From Panaeolus papilionaceus (taxonomy: Eukaryota; Basidiomycota; Agaricomycetes; Agaricales), in contig JADNRZ010000003.1 in assembly GCA_015501605.1 (NCBI GenBank), positions 2,592,744 to 2,656,743 of the forward strand: a DNA stretch of 64,000 nucleotides. Reading direction: 5' to 3'. Within the stretch, counting starts at the first letter, position 1, and each line of letters starts with the position of its first letter. The notes under the pieces were generated by a model. It searched no databases. It was not told where the DNA came from and saw nothing but the letters and a program-made list of their open reading frames with translations. This document shows, one piece after another, positions 1 through 11,525 of this stretch. The translations under genes and the position numbers were made by a program.

Positions 1-1121
1 CGATGTTGAATATTCAGCGATCAAGCCTGGTAGTGCACCAAAGAAGGCGAGACAACTGGCTCGATTCTCTGCGTATGGCCAACGCTAACGCAACATTTTT
101 TTTTAGAAAAAATTTCCTTCCTTCTCTATCCGTGCCTATTCCTATTTTACGTAGAGTCGGATCTCAATCTGCCAGAGAGCTTGATTCACCACCATGTGAC
201 TGGTGTCGTAGATCTGTATTCTGGAGATTTTCTAACTCAGTTCACGTCTCGCTCAATAGTCCTAGGTTTAGTCGCACTTGTCCTTTCGTTTTTAGAATTG
301 TCGTTGATTTATCACCAAAGCACGACATCCTTTTCTCATCATCCGATTTTTGTTAGGTTGCCTTCGTATTTTCTCTGTTACCAGCTACCACAATTTCCCC
401 AGACGCCCATCATTGATCAAGTTCCTCGACGTTGCCTCATGGCGCTACATCGGCGTTGGCTCAAACAAACACTGCCACATCCCTGGATTGAATATATCCG
501 ATTCCGACAGCCTCATGCTCACTTATCGTTGTGAATCAGGGAGCGCTAGAACACACACCTCCTTACTCCCATCATCAACATACCAGCACTAAGCAGCTTT
601 CTACCAAACTCCTATCGTAGGCTACACGACTTCTAAAGATCATCGATGCCAAATTTCAGACTACCGTTCAGTACTGGAAGCGTGTCAGGACAGAGTAACA
701 TCATTCACGTTTAGTAAGTTAGCTTCATGAGCACAGAGCTTTTTGTAACTTCATTGACACTGCAAATTTGGCGCACTACTGTTCTGTTTAAAGCACCGTT
801 AGACGTGAAGATGATGTGAGCAATAATAGCTGGCTTCATGACCGTATTTAATTGGTCGGGACGTAGATCACATGGGCGGCGCTCAAGGTCTTGAGGGGTG
901 GACAGGAGGCCGATATACCCATCCCGTCGCAACTACCTCAGTCTGAGAAATGTGCGTTCTTGAGCACCATTCTGAGTGGAGGATCCTTGCTAATACACCC
1001 CCCTTTCACCAGCTTATCTTTTTCAAAGTGTTTTGCCCTCACCAGTGTGGGACTTGGAGAAGGTCGCGACGAAGTTACTTTTTAGCATAGAAGAGCAGTA
1101 CGTATTCTACTCTTCCGTCAG
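1..1121. other. No recognisable gene
   Basis: Several short open frames overlap on both strands, but none has a recognisable domain, a signal peptide or a paralogue in the window. The composition is unremarkable. The left edge may cut a gene that begins outside the window. Confidence 0.4.
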
Positions 1122-1601
1122 TTGAGCAGTTTTCCAACATGGAAGTGGAGCAGGGCATCGACCTATGCAAACACCGCAGTGGTTTACTTAATCGATATCA
1201 ATAGGGATCCTCCACCGCCGAGCTCCATGCTGAAGGGGTCTCTGCAGCTCTTCAAAGCGTTGAAAAGCCAATGCAATCCGGCAAATATCTTTTGGGTTAC
1301 GGTGGGATGGGGTGCTGAAAACGGTGTACCCACAAACCAGAAGGTGCGGGAGTTTCAATGGAGGAATGAGATTTTATGGGTGCGAGATTTCGTCCTTGAG
1401 CTTGATTCGGCATTAGCCATTGATCCAAATTTGAATATAGAAGTGCATGCAGCAGGGTTCCCACTTCAAAAGGCTTCTGGGCGCAGACGCACGCGACAGT
1501 TTCCAGATGCAGATGATGAGACTCATCGAGACCCCGAAGCAGAAAAGATTGTGCGTAGTCGGCGCAGAAACAACTGTACATCATTTCTAAAGCTATTTTA
1601 G
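1122..1601 (+). pseudogene. Possible relic of a P-loop GTPase
   Basis: This open frame of about 159 codons has no P-loop. Residues 19-64 can be aligned by eye with the stretch between G3 and G4 of the two GTPases downstream. The order is a hydrophobic strand ending in YLIDINRD, a helix with SSMLKGSLQLFKAL, then a strand ending VTVGWG where the neighbours have VTTMWG or ITTMWD. The remainder is charged and matches nothing I recognise. It sits directly upstream of an intact paralogue in the same orientation, so a tandem duplicate that lost its front half is the simplest reading. It could also be a diverged exon of a longer gene. Confidence 0.3.
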
Positions 1602-1760
1602 TGATTGGTCCCTCGGTCTGGGATCTAAGCCAAGCGAGGCCGAATCGCTGGAGGAAGGAGAAGTGGAGATCGACGACTTGACGGCGACTGATGTATTGAT
1701 TGCGTGCGCTAATATCATTAACTTTTGTCCTGTTGATCCGCATGCTTACAAATTACACAG

Positions 1761-2774
1761 AGTAATGGGCCCAACAGGCGCTGGGAAGAGTACAGTATGT
1801 AACGCTAGCTTGCAGAGTTCGTGTTGCTTACCATTCTTTTTGTCGCGGTCCAGTTCATTAATGACGTCAGTGGGCACCAGGTCATCATCGGCCACGACCT
1901 CGATTCCTGCACCGAGAAAATTTCGATCATCCGATTCCGAGCACCTCAGGTCACTGAATACCGCATTTGTATGGTAGACACCCCCGGTTTTGATGACACG
2001 AACAAGTCGGACCTAGAAATATTCGATGCGGTGGCGAAATGGTTGGATAAAACGTGCGTCTGTGCTTCAAGTCCTTCCACGAAAGTCCCTATAATCGCTC
2101 ATTGAGGCACACATAGGTTTAAGAAGAAGATTCACCTTGACGCACTACTCTACCTGCATCGAATCACCGACAATCGCATGGGCGGCACCCCGCTTAAGAA
2201 CTACAAGATATTTGAGGATATCTGTGGCAAGAGGGGCTTCAAACAAGTGGCATTGGTCACTACCATGTGGGGTGAAGATCCAGAGGGTATGGGGAGCGTC
2301 TATGAGGAACGAGAGCAACAGTTAAAAACCTTATGTTGGGGTGGTATGGTAAATAGGGGCTCAAAAACCTACCGATGGAGCAGCGGTAGGGAGTCAGCGT
2401 TTCGCATCGTCGCCGAGGTTGTTTCTGACGCAGTCGAGGGCAAGAGCAGACAGCCTTTGAAGTTGCAGACGGAGTTGAATGACCTATGTTTGGCACTTCC
2501 TGCAACGAGCGCGGGACGTTCAATGTACTCGAAGCTCCAGGATTTATTGAAGAGGCAGCAGGAAGTCTTGAACGGCCTGAAGGCCGGATCTGTTGTCGCA
2601 GTGGAGGTAACAGATACGTTCAAAGAGACAGAGCAGGAGATGAAAAGGATTGTGGCCGACATGCAAGTTATGGAGCTGTCTATTCCTACGAAGTTAGTAG
2701 CTACTCTCAGGTCTAGGTATACCTTTTTGACGGTGAGTAGAGCGCCAACTTCTCTCAATTGGACGAGGTACTGA
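1761..2774 (+). CDS. P-loop GTPase (GTPase A), 5' exon unresolved
   Basis: A small GTPase-like protein of the family often annotated 'G domain-containing' in mushrooms; it presumably binds GTP in the cytosol, target unknown. The exons I can place are 1761-1794, 1854-2053 and 2117-2774. The 34-nt exon carries G1 (MGPTGAGKST). The next carries G3 (DTPGFDDT) and ends WLDKT. The last begins FKKKIHLDALLYLHRITDNR and has VTTMWG where classical GTPases have NKxD. A C-terminal helical part with KETEQEMKRIVADMQ looks like a coiled coil. Exon sizes and intron phases match three other copies in the window. No convincing start exon was found before 1761; by analogy it should be about 95 nt and end in phase 2. 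A final intron at about 2736-2792 leading to a TCG-TAG exon is possible, because a good donor (GTGAGT) follows the LT codons. Confidence 0.72.
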
Positions 2775-3900
2775 CGCGTCCACGTATCCCAATTCAGTCG
2801 TAGATAAGATCTCAAGTTCCTTTTCCTGTTGTTTTGAGTTTCAAGTCCTTGATTGTCTATACAAACAGAGGTATCATGCACTCATTAATGTTGGCCAAAA
2901 TCGAGTTTATTCCGGTAGATGTTATACGAAGACAGAGTGAATGTTTTTGGATGTGTCCATAAATTCCATCAATTGTTAATTTGCTCTGGACTTTCAATCT
3001 CAGACTGAAATCAAGCCGAATGCCGGGTGCGCCGGTGTAAAGTTGTAAACAACAGTAAATTGTGTCGAGCGTGCGTGGAGCTAGCTGCCAGCTGTCCACG
3101 TTCCTTCAAATTTCAAAATCTCCAGGTCATACAATTCAGATTCTAACCACCCAATACCGAGACTTTTTAAAAATAAATTCCCCATGTCGAAACAGATTAA
3201 AAAAATTGGTAAGCAAGATCTTAGAAGGTGATAAACCTTGATAAACCAGGGAAACAAACGGGTATGTTGCAGTGTCAATGGTTTTAATAGGCGAGCTTCT
3301 GATCGTGTTACACAGGTATAAATGCAGTCCTAAACAATATGCAGATATTGGGTTTCACAAAGAAGACACGAGGATACCCTCGATCTTGAATCGGAATCCC
3401 TGCTTCATGAGCTATCGCCGAACTGCGTAATAAACATGCAATGAATTATGTTCAGATATAACTGTAATCGTTCATGGCGCAGGTTCTTGTCGTCGCATCA
3501 ATAGGCTCAACAACTTCTGCGCAGGGAATTCACATTTGGTCGATGTACTCCCCGATCTTTATTGAAGATTCGCCGGTGATAAGGGTCCAGAAAAATAGGG
3601 TGCTTTCTAAGAACATCCGCAGGTGACATGTCCAATTAACGAGGCTTAAGAGCAGCAAGAGAGGCGGTGCACCTGCGTTGCAGTCCATCCTTTCTCTCTG
3701 TTCGCAGTCCTCGACGAGGCGGTATAACATTAACCAGTAAGTACTCACATACACGATGAGCGAAGCAGGTCTGACCTTTAGCTCAAGTGGAGCCCATACG
3801 ACTCGCAGCTAGCCAAGCCTCCTCTATAGCCGCCTACCTGAACGCGAAGCAGGCCAGTTTCGTAAGAAGGACAACTAGAGCCCAACCATTAGGACAATTT
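2775..3900. other. Intergenic, no gene seen
   Basis: Only short frames without domains occur. The last part (about 3790-3970) must contain the promoter and first exon of the next GTPase, but I could not fix its start codon. Confidence 0.5.
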
Positions 3901-3971
3901 GATGATATTATCGTTGCGTAAGGCTGTATTTTTCCTCATCTTCCTCCAATATCTCAACTCTTTCTTTGCAG

Positions 3972-5805
3972 TATTATGGGACCGACTGGTGTGGGGAAGA
4001 GTAACGTGAGTGCACAATTTTACATGTGCGACGCTAGCAATTAATACAGCAGGAATCAAGTTTATTGAGAAGCTCACTGGCGATACTGACACAAAAACAC
4101 CCAGTATTTCGGGGCGGGGTCTGGCCTCGCACACGAGTGAAATCGACACGATACGGATATACGGCCACCCCATCTACGGAAATCGCATCGTTCTCGTAGA
4201 TACTCCAGGTTTCGACGATACACATCGTTCTGATATGGAGATTTTGACGCTAATTAGTAATTGGCTGAAGTTACGGTGAGGAACATTATATTTTTCTCCT
4301 ACATTCGGAATTCTCAATGGCGCATCAGATACGAGAAGGGTGTGCTGCTCAGTGGTCTCATTTACCTCCATCGCATCACGGACAACCGCATGTCGGGAAG
4401 CCCCGCTCGGAACCTGCGGATGTTTGGAAAGCTTTGTGGTGACGCTGCTGCCAGCCGCGTTGCTTTCATTACGACGATGTGGGATAGGGCGAGTGGTGAT
4501 GCAAGCAAGAAGGCTATGTACGAGAAACGTCAGGTTCAGTTGGAGAAGTACTGGGAGGTTAGTTTCACTGTCTCTTACCTCGACACTTGCTCTAACTTCC
4601 CCTTGTACCAGCCCATGACGAGTTTTGGTGCACGGATAGGCACCTTTGCAAATACCACTGATTCCGCGTGGGATGCGATATCCATACTTTTGAAAGTGTC
4701 TCGTCTTCCATTTGACCATCCAAATGCTACACTCACGCACGCCGATATCCCTCTACCGCTTTCTTATGCCTTGAAACCCGGCGCTGACGATGCGCATTCC
4801 ATGATGTCGCACAAGTCGACGGCGACATATGTATCCTGGAAAATGAAACGAGTCTTGACGTCGTTTTCCCAGCCGTTCGATTGGATTCCATTCATCAAAT
4901 GCAGTGTCGATGATTCCTCCACCGTACCTTTTGGGACTGAAGATGAATCCATCCCTGCGCCCACCGTGGTACCACACGTTGCTGTCCCTTGTAATAAAGT
5001 CCAGCCTAAAGAACGCCCTTCTGTTCATATTTCCCGACTCACCACTGTCGATGAAACGCCGTCGTCAGCATCTCGTTTTTATCACAAAAATAGTCTACCA
5101 TTCCCAACTTCCAATTCCGAGCCCACGTCACCATCTCTTGGCTCTCCAGGTGAACTATGGGTGGATATCGATCGTCTGCTTACTACAGGTACTCGATTAT
5201 CGCAGTTCCTATCCCCGTCACCTACGCCGACTGCAACCACTATTCACTTGCCAAAACATTTTCCTCATCGAGCTCACATTGCGCCCACTGATGACAATCT
5301 AGTTACCAATACCCGAGCCGAGTTCAAAGAGCCGACCTCGCCCACATCCAGCGCATCAGTCTACTCTACGCAAACTCATGTTGAGGATGATTCATCCTCG
5401 ACAACCATTACGCCAGAGATAATACAAGACACCCTCCAAGACGATGATGCCGGCTTCATCTTCATCGATGCACCAAAAACGGTGCTTCACCTGCAGGCCG
5501 AGCTCGTCCACGAGCACAAAAAAGTTCACGAAACGGATGCCGCGCAGACTCTCTACTCGACGCTCCAAGCTCTCATCCACGAAAATCGCAGGAATCTCAA
5601 GAACTTGTTGGACGAAAAGAGCTCAAAGATGGATCAGCAGGAGAAGACGAAGCTGGAGAAAGATATCCAGATATTGGAAGGGCAGTTCCAACAGACGTTT
5701 AAGGAGATGAAGAGGTTGGAAATGCCTCCATTGAGACGCGCGTTTCTCAAGGTGTATCCGTCGTCGCTGTGGCCTAAAACCGTGCGTACAGTTCCGCCTG
5801 CTTGA
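3972..5805 (+). CDS. P-loop GTPase with long Ser/Thr/Pro-rich insert (GTPase B)
   Basis: Paralogue of GTPase A. Exons placed: 3972-4005 (34 nt, MGPTGVGKSN), 4061-4275 (G3 motif VDTPGFDDTHRSD), 4329-4557 (LIYLHRITDNRMSGSP, then ITTMWD) and 4612-5805. All joins keep frame with the same phases as in the other copies. The last exon is much longer than in the paralogues: about 280 residues rich in Ser, Thr and Pro (roughly 4750-5450) precede a C-terminal helical region with alternating charge (KTKLEKDIQILEGQFQQTFK), which aligns with the end of GTPase A. The long open frame argues the insert is coded, though it could hide an in-frame intron. The first exon is unresolved: an open frame ends in a good donor at about 3930 (ATCGTTGC|GTAAGG) but has no in-frame ATG. 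Lys to Asn after the P-loop Lys-Ser is a mild change. Confidence 0.75.
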
Positions 5806-6096
5806 TGGTCGTGATACTGATAACATCCACTCGACGTGTAGCGTGCTCTTGATATGGGCTCGTCATAGAATTTACTTTTATCTCACTACTAATGCAACAT
5901 GGATGTTTAATGGCATTTCAAGCAAGCTCCTGGGACTATCGTTTAAATTTGTGCATCAAATATTATGACAGCCAGCTCCTTGTATTTAGTTAAGCTGCGT
6001 TGATAGATGATACAAGAGTGTGTTTAAGCATGCCTCGTTCGAAGCAAGTTGGTAATTGTGCGTAACAGATCAAGCATTTTACATTGTTAATCACTT

Positions 6097-6628
6097 TCAA
6101 GTATGATAAATTCCCCAAGTTACATCGACAGTGTACCCAGCATACCCAAAGGGGTCACTTTGGCAAGGCATTTTGCCAGTGGCCCCCACCAAGCCATACC
6201 ATTGGAACCTATTAACGGAGTCGTGTATAATGTCAATGATATCCGAATTGCCGACGCGATAGTTGAAGGTGTTCAAATAGTAGCCAGCCTGAACACCGAA
6301 GGCACAGGTGCCATATTGAGCGAGCTGGTGTTGATCGAGTAGGGCGACTGTCTAGGCGCGAAATGACTGTAAATTTTTTTGCGAAACTCTCCATAAAAAG
6401 AAGGCTTACCCAGGTTCCATCACCAGCAATGTTTGCGGCGAGCTGAAGACAATCGGCGACGGTTGGCGAACCTCCACTCGACTGATTAATGAATGTTGAG
6501 TCTCCACAATCATTGATCCCACGAGAATCGAGAAGCGCGTGTCTGGACTGGGAGCTGGGAGCCGGTGCGGCAATGGACAACATAGAAAGCGAAGCAAGTA
6601 AGAAGAACGTCGTAGACAGTTTGGTCAT
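6097..6628 (-). CDS. Secreted Hce2/Ecp2-like protein
   Basis: Small secreted protein of the Hce2 family (homologues of Cladosporium Ecp2, a group of putative necrosis-inducing effectors). Exons 6628-6410 and 6351-6097 on the minus strand give 157 residues. The N terminus is a signal peptide (TTFFLLASLSMLSIAAPAP). Family hallmarks follow: GINDCGDSTF, a Cys in VADC, GTW at the exon end, then the second exon with YGTCAF, VGNSDIIDII, RFQW and a closing WGIYHT. Four conserved Cys should form two disulfides. The intron sits directly after the Trp codon of GTW, as in every other copy here. A TATA box lies about 120 bp upstream. It converges with GTPase B and is followed upstream by a broken sister copy. 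Target and activity are unknown. Confidence 0.85.
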
Positions 6629-6748
6629 CTTAAGGCGAGGCGAATGTGGTTGGCAGGACTTCTCACTCACGACGATGAGGCTGAACGTACCTTGAGAGCA
6701 ATTCAATGCGAGGTGCTTTATCTGAGGTAAACCACTTGTATGAGGAGA

Positions 6749-6755
6749 TTATATA
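6749..6755 (-). promoter_or_regulatory. TATA box of the Hce2 gene at 6628
   Basis: The minus strand reads TATATAA about 121 bp before the start codon. The sister gene at 7888 has a TATA-like element at nearly the same distance. Confidence 0.5.
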
Positions 6756-6784
6756 GCAACTTTGAGCTCGCTAAAACCCAAGGA

Positions 6785-7075
6785 TTAAAGACAAATGTGA
6801 GCGGCTACGGTCCAACCGGTTGTACCATTGTAATGAATGCACGGAACCCCTAACAAGCCAGATACATAAAAGGTATAGCTATCAGCACTATTTTTGAATC
6901 CAACTAAGTTGATAAATTTTGCCGATATCAGTCCACGGATCATCCTCTGAACAAAACATAGAACGTCTTCGACTTCTTCCTGCGTGACAGCTATCCAAGA
7001 GCCGTGGTGAGACGTCAGAAATACTACCTCGGAGCCCGCCGCAGTCAAAATTTCCGATGTGACCTGCTTACTCAA
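6785..7075 (-). CDS. Unassigned 96-aa open frame
   Basis: An open frame between the two Hce2 copies on the same strand. It has regular alternation of hydrophobic and polar residues (VFLTSHHGSWIAVTQEEVED, then FVSGLL-like segments) and two late Cys, but no signal peptide and no family I recognise. It could be a terminal exon or chance; there is no paralogue in the window to decide. Confidence 0.2.
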   Translation of the reverse strand: MSKQVTSEILTAAGSEVVFLTSHHGSWIAVTQEEVEDVLCFVQRMIRGLISAKFINLVGFKNSADSYTFYVSGLLGVPCIHYNGTTGWTVAAHICL

Positions 7076-7345
7076 GGGGACAACTTCATTCCTTCAATTT
7101 GTGATTGACTGATAGAAGTCTTTCATGGTCAGGTATTTTTTCAGACTACGTGACTAGAAGCCATTGCCTAAAGGAAGGGACGATAGCAGGTATGTGATAT
7201 GTGATCCATTTCCAGGAATCTTTCGGGCCCATTTACATCAGATACTCGAGTCTACGACACCCATTTCGAGATTGGTTGTGTTTTATCGTCGGCAAGTCAC
7301 ATATTTTGCTGATAATTACAAGGCCAGACGATCGTATACTAGCTT

Positions 7346-7888
7346 TCAAGTATGATAAAGTCCCCAGTTCACTGTGGCTGTGTATCCAGCCCAGCCAAAG
7401 GGGTCGCTTTGACAAGGCATAGAACCCTTGGAGCCCACCAAGCCATTCAATTGAAACCTGTTAATAGAGTCATTGATAAGATCAATGATATCCGAATTGC
7501 CAACTCTATAAGCGAAGGTATTGAAGTGGTAGTAGGATTGAACACCGAACGCGCATGTGCCATATTGGGCAAGCTGATGATGTTCGAGTAGCTCGACCGT
7601 CTAGGGTAGGATACGGGTAGCCACTAATCAGCATTGAAACCGGGGGTAACAACAAAATTTACATACCCAAGTTCCATCTCCAGCTATGTTTGCAGCGAGC
7701 TGACGACAATCAGCGACTGTGGGCGAGCCACCGCTAGTTTGGTTGATAAACGAGGAGTCTCCGCAATTATTGATCCCTCGACCAGAATCAAGGATAGCGT
7801 TTCAGGCTTCAGATACAGGTGCCGGTGCAGCATTCGATAGTGCAAAGAGGGATGCAAGGAGGAGGGACACTCTAGGAAGCCTGGTCAT
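7346..7888 (-). pseudogene. Hce2/Ecp2-like gene broken by one nonsense codon
   Basis: Tandem sister of the gene at 6628. Exons 7888-7667 and 7600-7346 keep correct lengths, splice sites and phase. The signal peptide (VSLLLASLFALSNAAPAP) and all family motifs (NNCGDSSF, VADC, GTW, YGTCAF, VGNSDIIDLI, WGLYHT) are intact. A single TGA at 7804-7802, just after the signal peptide, interrupts the frame. No other damage is visible, so the break is recent or a base-call error; a CGA-to-TGA transition is the simplest cause. The family end motif WGIYHT is WGLYHT here. Confidence 0.8.
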
Positions 7889-8009
7889 CTCGAAGCGCTA
7901 AGAACACACGCACTGTTAGCATAAGACTTTGCCCAATATGATGTGAGCGACCTACCTAGGGAGAAGAAAGGACGGTGGCCTGTCTGAGGGAGAATCATGT
8001 TACGAGAGC

Positions 8010-8019
8010 CTATTTATAG
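8010..8019 (-). promoter_or_regulatory. TATA box of the Hce2 copy at 7888
   Basis: The minus strand reads CTATAAATAG about 122 bp before the start codon, so the promoter of this broken copy appears undamaged. Confidence 0.5.
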
Positions 8020-8930
8020 TAAATTGCCTCATCCCAAAACCCAGTTCAGTCCTAGCAGTCCAGAGGGTAACATGATAATACGACTTTCGATTCATGTGAA
8101 GATAGACGGGTAGTTTCTAACCGATTATTTCTGTTGTTGGTGCATCCTACCCGTATACCTACGTGAAAGAAGGAAACAATATAGGTATCATTCGTGGACG
8201 GTGGACCGTGTCTGGAGGGTTATATATGTCCTATTCGTTGATTCATACGTGCGAGCTCATAAACATTGACTGGGATGCTTAGCATGTAATCCAACAAGAA
8301 TAATGAGAATATAATATTCCGCTTTGATGCACTGAATTCCTGGGGATACATAACACGCGGACGAGGCAGACCTCTCTTTCTCTGGATTGTCGACACAGGT
8401 TCCAACCAGGAACCTGGAGCTCACTCATTGCGTGTGAGGCGGAGTCATTGATCCGTGCAGTTGAGCACAATATCAGAAGAATTATAGTTTAACGTAGTCA
8501 CTTGAGCTGGGGGTTCTCAATTTCTGGACTTGGCAACGTATTCGAGCACGGTGAAAATAAAAGAAGATATCGAAACGGGAAATAAAAGGGTGCGTGACGT
8601 GTGAAAGAATGAGGTATGGAGCAGCGCTGTCTCCCATTACAGCGACAGGTCTGCAGAGTTGAAGAATGCGCCTACAATGTCCCTAAGGACCAAGCCCAAC
8701 CTTATCTAAGGAGTACAAGACCCACATGACCTTTTTCTGATAAGTATCTAAAGCGCAAAAACGCTGCACAAGCCTTGCGCCATGGATATGCCATGCCACT
8801 CTGGACTAAAGCGATTAGAGCCTGGATGCCGGAGTAAATGTTTTTGGAGTAAAAGGTCTCGATTTAGCTACAGAAAGAAATCCATGCGACTCGGGGAAAT
8901 TAAGCCCCCGTTGCTCTGAAAAGTTGCGTT
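8020..8930. other. Intergenic, no gene seen
   Basis: Nothing beyond short random frames. No repeat shared with other parts of the window was noticed. Confidence 0.5.
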
Positions 8931-9062
8931 CTAGTAATGGACTCTGAGTCGTGTTCGTTGACAGGCGCACGCTTGAGAGGTGGCATCCTCAACAACCGGT
9001 GAAGCCGTGACCGCAGCAAAGAGCAAGAGGACGAAGGGGGATGAGGAAGCGACTTTGACCAT
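8931..9062 (-). pseudogene. Possible fragment of a secreted protein
   Basis: The minus strand starts with an ATG followed by a good signal peptide (SSSPFVLLLFAAVTASPVVE), then runs only 20 more residues (ACACQRTRLRVHY) to a stop. A full secreted gene would need another exon, but none is evident downstream. Either the first exon of an unseen gene or a truncated copy. Confidence 0.25.
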
Positions 9063-9798
9063 TGTGATTCTGTAAAGACGTTGTCGGTATGAGCTGTGCT
9101 CCAAGTAGAATGGGGAGATGCTTACAATGATGTACGCATGCAAATATCCTGCATTGAAGCTTGTTGTTATTTCACAGTCACTCGATGCCGCTTTTACTCT
9201 ATTCTCTTGCCCATCTACGTCTTGAAGGAGGTAGCTCCAAGGCGGCCGAGACCAGGTATTTTGTGAAGTGCCTTGAGCATTGTTCTTCATCCGACTGCAC
9301 TTGGTCTCTACGAAACCCTACACCCGTGCTTTCTCCGTATTCTCAGTCAGCTACCTGAGCGATTATGATGGTTGGAAGGGTGTAGATGCTGATTTCCCTG
9401 CCTCACCGTGTCGTTTAATTCTAAGTATTTTAGGATCTAGATGTTAAAGTAATGCTAACATCGGTGGTGACGGTACTCGTCTTGCCGCAGACGACACAAG
9501 TCCAGATGCGTGGAAGATTAGAAATTTACTAATTTGGGATTCAAAGCTCGGTAGTAATGACACGACTTGGAGTCCATTACTAGAACACGACCTTTCAGTT
9601 GTATCGATACGTATTACGTCCAAGTACTTGCTTATAAGCCGTCCTCGGCCCGGCATTATCAATACAGCAGGGAAAATCGCCATGCAACCCAGGTGATCGC
9701 TGTTGCGGGAAGAGAAACGGCCATGCTGAACCAGGGAGCAGCAGCTAAGCACCGGACTACACGCGAGAAGGGATGAATGCAGTTAGCGAAGCGTTAGA
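9063..9798. other. Intergenic, no gene seen
   Basis: No supported feature in about 740 bp. Confidence 0.5.
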
Positions 9799-10633
9799 TC
9801 AAGAGCTACAATTATACGTACAAAACCCGTAATCCCAGTATACGACATCGATAGCAAAGCTAACGGGGATAGTCACGGTCTCCTGTTGTACCACGAGATG
9901 TCCAGATCCTGTCCTTGAAAATATGGTAGAGGGTATGAGGACTGAGATCATTGCGACGCTGAGTATGCCAAGGAGAAGGGTTTGCGCATATAGAGTACGA
10001 GTCGACAAAGGTAGTGGAGTAACAGGCGAAGTCGGGGCCTCCGACTCTGCAAATTGCTTTTCATTTGGTGATGTCTTTGGAGACGTAGAGCGGAGAAGAA
10101 GATGAAAGATATCAAATATCAGAATGAGGGTAAACGCGGCACTCGCAAGAGTCAGAAGCGACGCAAAAACTGTTAGTACAACAGAAGTAGCCCGAATGTC
10201 TACAGTTTCGAGTTCGCGTGCTTGAGTTAAGTTGCATGTTTCATAACGAAGGTTACACATACCGTTCATATCAAAGCTTATGACGGCGTTCAACTGCATA
10301 GCGGACTGCACTATTTCATTTTCGAGCTTTTTACTCCTAAGAAACGATTAGTTATATGGCCATACTATGCCACACACACGACCTAGGTACGAACCTATCT
10401 ATCGCTTGGGCACCCACTGCAATGGCAACGATTGAAAGACCCAATGTTCCCACTAGGAATGGAACCCTCATCCACCAGAGAGGTAGTTTTTGCCACATTG
10501 TTAGGCTTTCATGAGATGAGTTCGTGGAGGTCATGATGGTCTTCGTGAAAGGGATGATAGGGCGTGAGCGACCAACCTGAGAGTAGACCTCTTCGTATTT
10601 ACCTTGTGGCGCGTAATAAATAGGATAGCTCAC
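9799..10633 (-). CDS. Predicted multi-pass membrane protein, family unknown
   Basis: Two exons, 10633-10395 and 10336-9799, join in phase (AG|G) to 258 residues. The donor is GTTCGT and the acceptor TTAG. Hydrophobic segments suggest four membrane passes: one in exon 1 (PFLVGTLGLSIVAIAVGAQA), then VVLTVFASLLTLASAAFTLI, LLLGILSVAMISVLIPSTIF and a final, weaker segment near the C terminus (VTIPVSFAIDVVYW). A Ser/Thr/Pro-rich hydrophilic loop lies between the second and third. A Cys-containing luminal or outer loop (MCNLRYETCNL) follows the first pass. This topology is common in uncharacterised fungal membrane proteins. I do not recognise a named family and no neighbour hints at its role. Confidence 0.6.
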
Positions 10634-11525
10634 ATACCAAAATAGCTTCGACTGCGCATGGGCTGCGTTACAGGAGCAGCATTACTTTCACAACTGAAAT
10701 GCAACACGTTCCTCTGCAAAATATTTGATGACTTGAAATGGGCTGCTGAAGTTTCGAGTTATGGCGATTTGGCAATGCGTCACCAATGTTCCGCGGAAAT
10801 GGATGTGATGTCTGCACAGAGTTCAGCCATCTAGCATGGATGAAAAGCTAAAGGGAATGAGAAGATCAAGTCTATATTTGACTCGAGGTGGGATACATTG
10901 TCCAGAATGGCATCGTAGTCCAGCGTTAATTATAGATTTCATATCAGAGAGCCTGATCATTGCAGCCATCTATCTATAAATATTTAGCTAAGGAACGAGT
11001 CGTCAGTTGCCGCGGTTTGAAGACCAGAATAGAATGATCACGAACCACTACACAGAATGATCCAACATCGAATTCATTGGATTCTGACCATGTTCCACCC
11101 TTGATAAAGTGCGACTAGGGTACAGTTTTGACAATTAGACGCGGAATGTCAAATTTTCGTAGTGAGCTAAAGACACAGATATCTAGGAGTCGAACCAGAG
11201 TTTCGTCGTGTTTGTCATCTCTATTTGGTCTTGATGGGCAAGCTCTTTGCATTTGAGCCGTGCTTGCCGCCCTTCTGCCGTCGGCAAATAGCGGCACTGC
11301 CAATCTTAGACGAGTTTTATAAAATCCCTGCAAGAAGTCATCCACTTACGAACGAAGCCCAGGCTCGAATGAGCACTGAGGCTTGATCTCGAGTATCATC
11401 CGATGGTCCCATATCATGACTCGGAATAATATCACTGTGCAACACTGAGGTGACCACTCGAGCAAAAGATTGGACAACATCGTTCATTTATTTAATTCCC
11501 GTCGACTAATACGATGCCTAACTAC
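10634..11525. other. Intergenic, no gene seen
   Basis: Contains the upstream region of the membrane protein and the 3' flank of the glutathione transferase. No other supported feature. Confidence 0.5.

Noticed and set aside
3750..3790. A start exon for GTPase B at about 3755 (ATGAGCGAAGCAG) spliced to 3789
   Set aside because: The phases would fit, but the intron would be only about 19 nt, too short for the spliceosome.
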